Positions 57,800 to 64,000 of a DNA stretch of 64,000 bases are shown here, one piece after another. The stretch lies in assembly GCF_013388945.1 (NCBI RefSeq), contig NZ_JACAEH010000001.1, positions 1-64,000 on the forward strand. The letters run 5' to 3'. Position 1 is the stretch's first letter; the number at the start of each line of letters is the position of its first letter. Made by a program: the position numbers and the translations under genes. Origin of the DNA: Nitrososphaera sp. Lineage in GTDB: Archaea > Thermoproteota > Nitrososphaeria > Nitrososphaerales > Nitrososphaeraceae. The notes beneath the pieces are model-generated. The model was not told the DNA's origin and did no database searches. It saw only the letters and a list, made by a program, of their open reading frames with translations.

Positions 57800-59230
57800 T
57801 TGCTGTTGTTGAAGCGCGCGCTTTTGATAGTGGACAGGGGAAGCCGCGAGCCGGAAGTCAGGCAGGAGCTTGAAGAGATATGCGCGCTGGCAAAGCGCAG
57901 GGCAGGCTACGACCATGCAAGTTTTTGCTTTTTAGAAGTGCTGCCGCCGTTCATAGGAGAGGGGATAAAGTCGTGCGTCGACGCGGGGGCCGACGTGATA
58001 ACTGTCATGCCCTATTTCCTGTATCCGGGGATGAAGCTCAAAGACACGGTCAAGCAGAGCGCCCGGATTGGCAAAGACCGGCAATTGCGCTTGGCAATAA
58101 CGCGCCCTCTCAGCTACCACCCCATGATGCCGTCGCTTGTGGCAGACAGGATATCCGAACTGAAAAAGGAAAAAGGGATTGCGCTTTCAGACGGCGAGTG
58201 CGACGTGCTACTGATCGGCCACGGCAGCAGCGACCCGAACGCGCACGATGCCTTTGTGCACACTGCAGACGCCATAAGGCCGCGTTACCGGAACGTGCAC
58301 CACTGCTTTTTAGAGCTTGACAGCCCGAACATCGAGCAGGGCGTGGCTCAGGCAGTCGCCAAAAACCCGCGCGTGCTCTTGATGATGCCATATTTCCTGC
58401 ACAAGGGCGCGCACATCAAGCGCGACGTCGTAAACGACGTGGACGCGGCACTTGAAAAGGCCCACTTCAAAAACGCGCACATGGCCCGCCACCTCGGAGT
58501 CGACGACAGGCTGGTCAACCTCATAGTCGAGAGGGCAAAGGAAGTCGAGAACCGTTTTCTGGACGGAACCTTCGGGACCGCGGCCAAAAGGAGCATGACA
58601 GAGCGCACGTTTGACATCGAAAAGAGGAGCTTTGAGATAATCGACGCAGAAGTCGGCCCTCACAACTATGATGCCATGCAGTGGCCCGTCGTGCGCAGGG
58701 TGATACACGCAACTGCAGACTTTGACTTTGCCGGCAAGGGCAGGATGCTCTTTGACAGGCGCGCAATAGATTCCGCGTTTTCCGCGATAAAGAATTGTTG
58801 CACGATTGTGACTGACGTGGACATGGTGGCAGCGGCCATCAACAAAAAGTCGCTTGCCGACCTAGGCTTAAAGACTGCCTGCTATATTTCAGACGCAAAG
58901 GTGGCAGAAGAGGCAAGGAGGCTTGGCAAGACGCGCTCTGAGATGGCAATGAGGCATGCGGCAAAAGAAATCGACGGCGGAATAGTGGCGATAGGCAACG
59001 CGCCGACAGCGCTCTTTGAAGTCATTAGCATGGTAAAAGAAGGCGCAGCCCGACCCGCGCTTGTCGTGGGCCTTCCCGTTGGCTTTGTGTCCGCGTCCGA
59101 GTCAAAGGAGGAGCTTGCAAGGACCGACGTTCCATTCATCACAAACGTCGGCAGAAAGGGCGGAAGCCCCGCCGCGTCGTCGGCGATAAACGCAATCCTT
59201 CTGCTGTACCAGAGTCAGCGCCGCGCGTAA
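57800..59230 (+). CDS. cbiX/cbiC: CbiX-CbiC fusion: sirohydrochlorin cobaltochelatase and cobalt-precorrin-8 methylmutase
   Basis: The first 260 of 476 residues form a long (two-half) CbiX; the rest is CbiC with IEKRSFEIIDAE, RRVIHATADFDFA, DVDMVAAAI and GNAPTALFE. In the first CbiX half both metal-binding His positions are changed (VDRGSR, YPGMKLKD), while the second half keeps them (IGHGSSDPN, HKGAHIKRD). The fusion would join the first (cobalt insertion) and a late (methyl migration) step. It overlaps cbiA convergently by 16 nt. Confidence 0.92.
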   Translation: MLLLKRALLIVDRGSREPEVRQELEEICALAKRRAGYDHASFCFLEVLPPFIGEGIKSCVDAGADVITVMPYFLYPGMKLKDTVKQSARIGKDRQLRLAITRPLSYHPMMPSLVADRISELKKEKGIALSDGECDVLLIGHGSSDPNAHDAFVHTADAIRPRYRNVHHCFLELDSPNIEQGVAQAVAKNPRVLLMMPYFLHKGAHIKRDVVNDVDAALEKAHFKNAHMARHLGVDDRLVNLIVERAKEVENRFLDGTFGTAAKRSMTERTFDIEKRSFEIIDAEVGPHNYDAMQWPVVRRVIHATADFDFAGKGRMLFDRRAIDSAFSAIKNCCTIVTDVDMVAAAINKKSLADLGLKTACYISDAKVAEEARRLGKTRSEMAMRHAAKEIDGGIVAIGNAPTALFEVISMVKEGAARPALVVGLPVGFVSASESKEELARTDVPFITNVGRKGGSPAASSAINAILLLYQSQRRA

Positions 59231-60582
59231 CCTGCGCAAGAGTCCACGAGCCTCTGCGCAAGCCTGCCTGATGCAAAGTGCAGGTGCATGTACGCCGCAA
59301 GGCCGCTGTCGCCTATGCAAAAGCCGTCCCTGCCGTCTGCGACGCCCTTGCCTCTGGTGAGGGAATACGCAAACCTGCTGTCGCCGGCGATGTTCTCTAT
59401 TGCAGAGTAGTGGAACTCGTGCCCTCTCAGGCGTGCGCTGCCGAATATGGGGCCATCGCTTTGAGCCTCGGTGTAGTTGAGCGTGAGCCTTGACGTCATG
59501 ACCGTGTCGGCGTCGATAAGGCCTGCCATCTTTCTTGCGCGCTTTTCCCCCTTGTAGCCTGATATTGACCGGGTAAGGTACATCAGCCCGCCACACTCGC
59601 CGTAGATTGGCATGCCTTCGCCTGCAGCCTTTGCAACTGCCTTTATCATTTCGCGGTTTTTTTCAAGCCTGTCTGCCAACACTTCTGGAAACCCTCCGCC
59701 AAGGATTATGCCGTCTATTCCTGCGGGCAATTTCTTGTCGCTGACAGGGCTGAAAAAGACGAGCTCTGCGCCGCTTCTCCTGAGCGCGTCCAGGTTGTCT
59801 GCATAGTAAAAGTTGAACGACTCGTCAAGTGCCACCGCTATCCTGGCGCGCTTTGGAATCTGCTTTTGGGGCGTTGCTTTTGCAAGCGGGTTTTTTCCAC
59901 ACAGGCCGAGAAGCCTGTCAATGTCTATCTGGTCTTGAACGTATTTTGCGGCACCGATTATCTCTTTGCGCCTCTTTTGCGCTAGCTCTTGCGCCGGCAC
60001 AAGGCCCAAGTGGCGCTCCTCCATCGCTGCCCGCTGGCCGCGCCTGATTATTCCAAGCACCGGCAGCCTGACTTTCTCTGCCAGCGCGTCTGCGACATAG
60101 CCGGCGTGCCTGTCGCCTGCAACGTTGTTTACAATGATGCCTGCTAACTTCAACCGCCTGTCAAAGTGAACAAAGCCAAGCGCCACTGCCGCAACGGACC
60201 TTGCGGCCTTTGCTGCGTCGACCACAAGTATCACCGGCGCGCCGAGCAGCCTGGCGACATGCGCCGTGCTTGCAAAGTCGTCCTTGCCGGACATGCCGTC
60301 AAAGAGACCCATCACGCCCTCGACCACCGCAATGTCGGCGCCTTTACACGCGTTCTGGAAAGACTCGACGACGGCGCGCTCGCCCATGAGCCAGGGGTCG
60401 AGGTTGCGGGACTGCCTGCCAGTGACAAGCGTATGATAAGAGGGGTCGATAAAGTCTGGCCCGACCTTGAACGGCTGGACCTTCAGCCCGCGCCCTTTCA
60501 GGGCGTGCATCACGGCTATTGCCACGGTGGTCTTGCCCACCCCGCTTGTAGCCCCTGCGATGACCAGTCTTGGCACCGGCAC
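59215..60582 (-). CDS. cbiA: Cobyrinic acid a,c-diamide synthase
   Basis: A 455-residue protein with the N-terminal DTB-synthetase-like P-loop GATSGVGKTT (about 9-18) and KVGPDFIDPSYH, and the C-terminal GATase_3 domain with IYGECGGLMYL (nucleophilic Cys). It amidates side chains a and c using glutamine and ATP. Transcribed against the cbiD-cbiX genes. Confidence 0.95.
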   Translation of the reverse strand: MPVPRLVIAGATSGVGKTTVAIAVMHALKGRGLKVQPFKVGPDFIDPSYHTLVTGRQSRNLDPWLMGERAVVESFQNACKGADIAVVEGVMGLFDGMSGKDDFASTAHVARLLGAPVILVVDAAKAARSVAAVALGFVHFDRRLKLAGIIVNNVAGDRHAGYVADALAEKVRLPVLGIIRRGQRAAMEERHLGLVPAQELAQKRRKEIIGAAKYVQDQIDIDRLLGLCGKNPLAKATPQKQIPKRARIAVALDESFNFYYADNLDALRRSGAELVFFSPVSDKKLPAGIDGIILGGGFPEVLADRLEKNREMIKAVAKAAGEGMPIYGECGGLMYLTRSISGYKGEKRARKMAGLIDADTVMTSRLTLNYTEAQSDGPIFGSARLRGHEFHYSAIENIAGDSRFAYSLTRGKGVADGRDGFCIGDSGLAAYMHLHFASGRLAQRLVDSCAGYARR

Positions 60583-60609
60583 GGGCCGGTGTTGCGCTGC
60601 GATTTGCTA

Positions 60610-61452
60610 TTAACTTAGCGTCTCGGGGAACTTTTTGTTGCACGAGGTGCAATAGACCGAGTCGCCTGTCATCAGAGCGTCGCATGCTGGACACATCTTC
60701 CAGACGTTGGTCTCTTCAACGATGCCCTGGCCGCATTCGGGACAGAATTTGGAGCCTACGGGGACGGTCATGTAGTTGCAGTAGCGACACGAAAGGTGGT
60801 CCTTTGGCTTTTGCGGGATCTCGACCTGGGGCTCTGGCTTGGCTAGAATCTCGGGTACCGGAGCAGGCGCCGGCCTCTCTTCAAAGATCTCTATCTCCTT
60901 GGCGACGCTCGAAGGCCCGTGGAAGTTTATCTCGGGCTTCATCGTCAGCATCAGCTCCTCCTTCATTATCTGGAACTCCTGCTCGGTAAGCAGGCCCTTC
61001 TCGCACATGTCTGCAAGCTTTTCCAGCCTCACAAGCACGCTGCTCTGGCGCTCGCCTGAAGCCTGCGCCTTCTGCTGCGCACGGAGGCTGACAAGCTCTC
61101 CCCTCATGCCCTTCTGGATGAGCATGCTCACCTGCAGGGCGACCCTCTTGTCGACTGCAGGAAGCTGTATCTTTTGCGGCGAAAACCGCGGCTTCAGGTA
61201 AATCTCCGTCGTGAACACGCCGCGCTTTAGCATGACTGTAGAGATGTCCTCATAGCCTATGTCGATGATGTTGGCCTTCAGGCCGAACCACTTGGGGTCC
61301 TTGAAGAGCACCCTGTTGTTTGTTATGTAGACCTTGTTCGGGGCAGAAAGCGTCCCGCCCGGCGCCACCTTTGACTGTGAAGCGACAAGTATTATCTCTT
61401 CTTCTGGCATCAGCATCTCGGCTACCTCCGGGTCCACCCTTTCAAGCATCAT
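60610..61452 (-). CDS. PH-like/SHOCT protein with double zinc ribbon
   Basis: The ATG at 61452 is favoured by minus-strand GACTTTAATG about 25-35 nt upstream. The roughly 280-residue product has a PH-like N-terminal domain (about 15-120, NKVYITNNRVLFKDPKWFG), a SHOCT-like helical segment (VRLEKLADMCEKGLLTEQEF), and zinc ribbons CRYC...CPEC and CPAC...CTSC. It is a third protein in this window combining PH-like and zinc-ribbon parts. Function unknown. Confidence 0.82.
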   Translation of the reverse strand: MMLERVDPEVAEMLMPEEEIILVASQSKVAPGGTLSAPNKVYITNNRVLFKDPKWFGLKANIIDIGYEDISTVMLKRGVFTTEIYLKPRFSPQKIQLPAVDKRVALQVSMLIQKGMRGELVSLRAQQKAQASGERQSSVLVRLEKLADMCEKGLLTEQEFQIMKEELMLTMKPEINFHGPSSVAKEIEIFEERPAPAPVPEILAKPEPQVEIPQKPKDHLSCRYCNYMTVPVGSKFCPECGQGIVEETNVWKMCPACDALMTGDSVYCTSCNKKFPETLS

Positions 61453-61558
61453 TTGAAGCGAAAAAACCGCTCTTTGCATTAAAGTCGTGTGTAGCTAGAT
61501 TCTCTATGATTTTGCTAGACTTGTCGTAGATTGCTTTTTATTCTCACGCAGGCTAGCA

Positions 61559-62101
61559 TTGCCGGTGCCGCAGGACAGGGGACTTGTCATAGTCTACACG
61601 GGCAAGGGCAAGGGCAAGACGACGGCAGCGCTCGGCATCGTGCTTCGAGCTGTCGGCCACGGCTACAAGGTGGGCATGATCCAGTTCATCAAAGGCGAGT
61701 GGTACTACGGCGAGCTGACAAGCTCAAAGAGGCTCGAGCCCGAGTTTGAGATGATAGCCGCCGGCAAGGGCTTTGTCGGGATTATAGACGACGACCACCC
61801 GATTGAAGATCACCAGGATGCTGCAAAGCAGGCGCTTTCCATTGCGCGGGAAAAACTTGCGTCGGGCGCCTACGACGTGCTGATACTTGACGAGATAAAC
61901 TATGCGGTCAAGCTGAACCTGCTTTCTGAGCAGGACGTGCTTGACCTGATAAAGTCGAGGCCGCAAAAGACAACTATTGTTCTGACTGGAAATTATGCGC
62001 CGGAAAGCGTGCTGCAGGTGGCCGACCTGATAACAGAGATGAGAGAGGTAAAGCACCCCTACCAGTCCGGCATCAAGGCAAAGAAAGGCATCGACTTTTA
62101 G
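61559..62101 (+). CDS. cobO: Cob(I)yrinic acid a,c-diamide adenosyltransferase
   Basis: A 180-residue CobO/BtuR-type enzyme with P-loop YTGKGKGKTTAALG (about 14-27), GMIQFIKGEWYYGEL, LDEINYAVKLNLL and the C-terminal KHPYQSGIKAKKGIDF. It adds the 5'-deoxyadenosyl group to the corrinoid cobalt. TTG start. It continues the cobalamin set interrupted by the PH-like gene. Confidence 0.95.
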   Translation: MPVPQDRGLVIVYTGKGKGKTTAALGIVLRAVGHGYKVGMIQFIKGEWYYGELTSSKRLEPEFEMIAAGKGFVGIIDDDHPIEDHQDAAKQALSIAREKLASGAYDVLILDEINYAVKLNLLSEQDVLDLIKSRPQKTTIVLTGNYAPESVLQVADLITEMREVKHPYQSGIKAKKGIDF

Positions 62102-62143
62102 GGCAACCTTAAAGTATGGTGTGCTCGCGGTCTTGTCCTGCGC

Positions 62144-62947
62144 ATGTCAGCCGAGCTCCAGCGCCTGCCCGAGGAAGGCGAGATAGTGATTGCCACCGTC
62201 AGGGAGGTGACCGGCCACGGCGCGTACGTGGTCCTGGACGAGTACAACAGCATGACCGGCTTTCTGCACATTTCAGAAATTGCAACAGGCTGGATACGCA
62301 ACATCGAGCGCTACGTGAGACCAAAGCAAAAGGCAGTGCTCAAGGTAATCCGCGTCAACAAGGCAAGGGGCGAGGTGGACTGTTCGCTAAAGCAGGTTTC
62401 AGGCGAGGAGCGCAAGTCCAAGCTGATAGAGGTCAAGAAGAACGAGAAGGCCCAGGCCTTCATGGACTTTATCAAGGCGCGCCTGAAGATGACAGACGCG
62501 CAGGTGTCAGAGCTTGAAGAAAAGATACTTGCAAAATACGATTACGTTTACGACGTCTTTGAAGAAGTGGCCCGCAAGGGCGCCGACGTGCTGGACAAGT
62601 TTGAGCTTTCAGAAGACCTGAAAAAGGCGATGGAGGAGGAGAGCAGCAAGATACAGGTGCCCCACGTCGAGGTGAGGGGCGTCATGGAGATATCGTCAAG
62701 AAAGCCAGACGGCATAGAAGTAATCAAGTCGGCGCTTGCAGGCGTCGAGAGCAGCAAGGGGAGCACCAAGACGCAGGTCACGTACATAGGCGCGCCGCGC
62801 TACAGGATAATAGTCACCGCCGAGAACTTTAAAGTCGCCGAAAAGTCGATGAACACCGCTGTCGAAAAGATACACGCGGCCATAGAGAAGGCGCACGGCA
62901 CGTTCAGCTTTGCGCGCGAAGAGTCCAAGAAAACGCACCAGGGTTAG
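62144..62947 (+). CDS. eif2a: Translation initiation factor aIF2 subunit alpha
   Basis: A 267-residue protein with the N-terminal S1 domain (EGEIVIATVREVTGHGAYVVLDEYNSMTGFLHISEI), a helical middle domain and the C-terminal alpha/beta domain with VKIxxxYIGAPRYRI-like VTYIGAPRYRIIVTA. Part of the aIF2 complex that brings initiator tRNA to the ribosome. Directly followed by nop10. Confidence 0.95.
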   Translation: MSAELQRLPEEGEIVIATVREVTGHGAYVVLDEYNSMTGFLHISEIATGWIRNIERYVRPKQKAVLKVIRVNKARGEVDCSLKQVSGEERKSKLIEVKKNEKAQAFMDFIKARLKMTDAQVSELEEKILAKYDYVYDVFEEVARKGADVLDKFELSEDLKKAMEEESSKIQVPHVEVRGVMEISSRKPDGIEVIKSALAGVESSKGSTKTQVTYIGAPRYRIIVTAENFKVAEKSMNTAVEKIHAAIEKAHGTFSFAREESKKTHQG

Positions 62948-62949
62948 GC

Positions 62950-63123
62950 ATGAAGCACCTCATTCGCAAGTGCACTGCCTGCGGCGCCTACACGCTCAAG
63001 CAAGAATGCCCAAAGTGCGGCAAGCCGACGCAGGACCCGCACCCGCCCAAGTACTCGCCTGACGACAAGTACGTCAGGTACCGCGTGGCCGAGCGCTACG
63101 AAAGCGACAAGGATTATAAGTAA
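62950..63123 (+). CDS. nop10: H/ACA RNP component Nop10
   Basis: A 57-residue protein with RKCTACGAYTL and CPKCGKPT (zinc ribbon) and DPHPPKYSPDDKYVRYR, the Nop10 signature. It supports Cbf5 in RNA-guided pseudouridylation. It starts 2 nt after the aIF2-alpha stop, an arrangement common in archaea. Confidence 0.95.
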   Translation: MKHLIRKCTACGAYTLKQECPKCGKPTQDPHPPKYSPDDKYVRYRVAERYESDKDYK

Positions 63124-63143
63124 AACTGCCACGCTCTTCGGCA

Positions 63144-64000
63144 TTGAGGTTTGCCATCGCCGGGGCAGGTGTCGCCGGCAGTTATCTCGGCAGCATGCTG
63201 CAGGCAAGGGGCCACGAGGTCCAGCTGTTCGAGGCAGCAAAGCCAGAGGACCACTGGCCGGTCTGCGCATGGGGCGCTTCAAGACACATGCTTGCACGGT
63301 TTTCCAAGCAGGCTGGCCTTGACTTTGACGACTATGTGCTCCACGTGGGCAAGCGCCTGCGCATGGACCTGCCAAACGACAAGGTGGAGCACCTCGACCT
63401 GAAGGGGCTTGTCACCTACGACAAGCGCAGGTGGGAGCACGACCTGATGAAAAGCCTCGAGGTGAGGTACGGCGCCAAGGTGACCAAAGACGCGTTCCCG
63501 TTTGGCGACTATGACCTTGTGCTTGACTGCACGGGATTGCACCGCACTCTTTTGCCCAAGTCAAAGGAGGACTTTATCATACCTGCTTACGAGTACCTGC
63601 TTGAAAACGTCAAAGGCGAGGACGAGTTTTACACAATAGGCTACCCCGGAGCCAAGGGCTACTTTTGGTACTTTCCGCTCGGCGCCGGCAAGGGCTTCAT
63701 GGGCGCAGGCGACGTGCTGAAAAAATACTATGGAATCAAGGAGTTCTTTGAAAGGCACCCGGAAGCAAAGGTGGCAAAAAAGATAGGCAGGCCCATCAGG
63801 CTTGCGCCCCCCAAGAGGATGGAGCCTTTTTCTGACGGCAACATCGTCGGAGTCGGCGAGTCGATAGGCTGCGTGTTCCCGATGCTTGGCGAGGGCATTA
63901 TCCCGTCGCTTATCTGCTGCGACTTTTTCCTCGAGTCGCTCGGCGCCGGCAAGTTCGATTTCAAGAAATACCGCAAGCGCGTGCTCTCTTATTTTGCGTA
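63144..64000 (+). CDS. Geranylgeranyl reductase-family FAD protein (cut by window end)
   Basis: The frame opens at TTG 63144 and runs past the window end (285 codons seen). The N-terminus FAIAGAGVAGSYLG is the FAD dinucleotide-binding motif, with GYFWYFPLGAGKGFMGAGD in the middle and GVGESIGCVFPMLGEGI near the edge. It likely reduces isoprenoid lipid chains. About 20 nt separate it from nop10. Confidence 0.85.
   Translation, partial: MRFAIAGAGVAGSYLGSMLQARGHEVQLFEAAKPEDHWPVCAWGASRHMLARFSKQAGLDFDDYVLHVGKRLRMDLPNDKVEHLDLKGLVTYDKRRWEHDLMKSLEVRYGAKVTKDAFPFGDYDLVLDCTGLHRTLLPKSKEDFIIPAYEYLLENVKGEDEFYTIGYPGAKGYFWYFPLGAGKGFMGAGDVLKKYYGIKEFFERHPEAKVAKKIGRPIRLAPPKRMEPFSDGNIVGVGESIGCVFPMLGEGIIPSLICCDFFLESLGAGKFDFKKYRKRVLSYFA

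Overview
The window is chromosomal DNA of an ammonia-oxidizing-type thaumarchaeon, most likely Nitrososphaera or a close relative. Support comes from archaeal information-processing genes (aEF1-beta, Rpo7/Spt4, S30e, L10e, aIF2-alpha, Nop10, LSm, CDC48), copper-binding plastocyanin-like membrane proteins, a thaumarchaeal-type archaeosortase, many tiny zinc-ribbon proteins, a heme O synthase, and anaerobic-type cobalamin genes next to a bacterial-type MetK. Genes are tightly packed, often overlap by 4 nt, and are commonly preceded by a TATA box 22-35 nt before an ATG, GTG or TTG start, so many transcripts look leaderless. I cannot name the species from sequence alone.

Layout. 1-17.8 kb: core chromosome (lipid reductase fragment, translation factors, CDC48 ATPase, CtaB, a two-domain membrane cupredoxin, JAMM protease, AspRS, OppD-type ATPase, XPD/DinG-like helicase, archaeosortase, DinB, PGK, L10e, a tRNA-endonuclease-like protein, and a run of small unknown proteins with one likely non-coding RNA). 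17.8-32.0 kb: one integrated mobile element. 32.05-32.4 kb: a 235-bp MITE-like insertion. 32.4-64 kb: core chromosome again (PH-like/zinc-ribbon protein, DRG GTPase, an NAD de novo cluster nadX-nadA-nadC, Rpo7-Spt4, Mrp ATPase, dephospho-CoA kinase, GlcD-type oxidase, methyltransferases, dUTPase-like protein, GT2-GtrA, RadB-like, LSm, MetK, the cobalamin set SDR-cbiD-cbiG-cbiX/C-cbiA-cobO, aIF2-alpha-Nop10, and the start of another geranylgeranyl reductase).

The most notable object is the 14,157-bp element between two copies of a 49-bp repeat (17813-17861 and 31970-32018) that contains the 3' part of a tRNA-Glu(CUC) gene. The intact tRNA sits at the right junction. A tyrosine recombinase is split across the two ends: the left fragment and the right fragment are open in the same frame through the repeat, so circularisation would rebuild one 394-codon integrase gene, as in SSV-type archaeal elements. 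The element is visibly more A+T-rich than its flanks. It carries a P4/D5-type helicase, a Lon-like protease domain, a tail tape-measure-like protein, a hairpin cluster that could be an origin or RNA, an overlapping palindrome array, a Shedu (DUF4263) nuclease with a zinc-finger neighbour, a SIR2-domain protein with a helical neighbour, a 2H-phosphoesterase fused to a second domain, and a diverged copy of the host PH-like/zinc-ribbon protein found just outside the element. I found no capsid, portal or terminase gene. It therefore looks like a decayed provirus or a satellite-type element carrying antiviral cargo.
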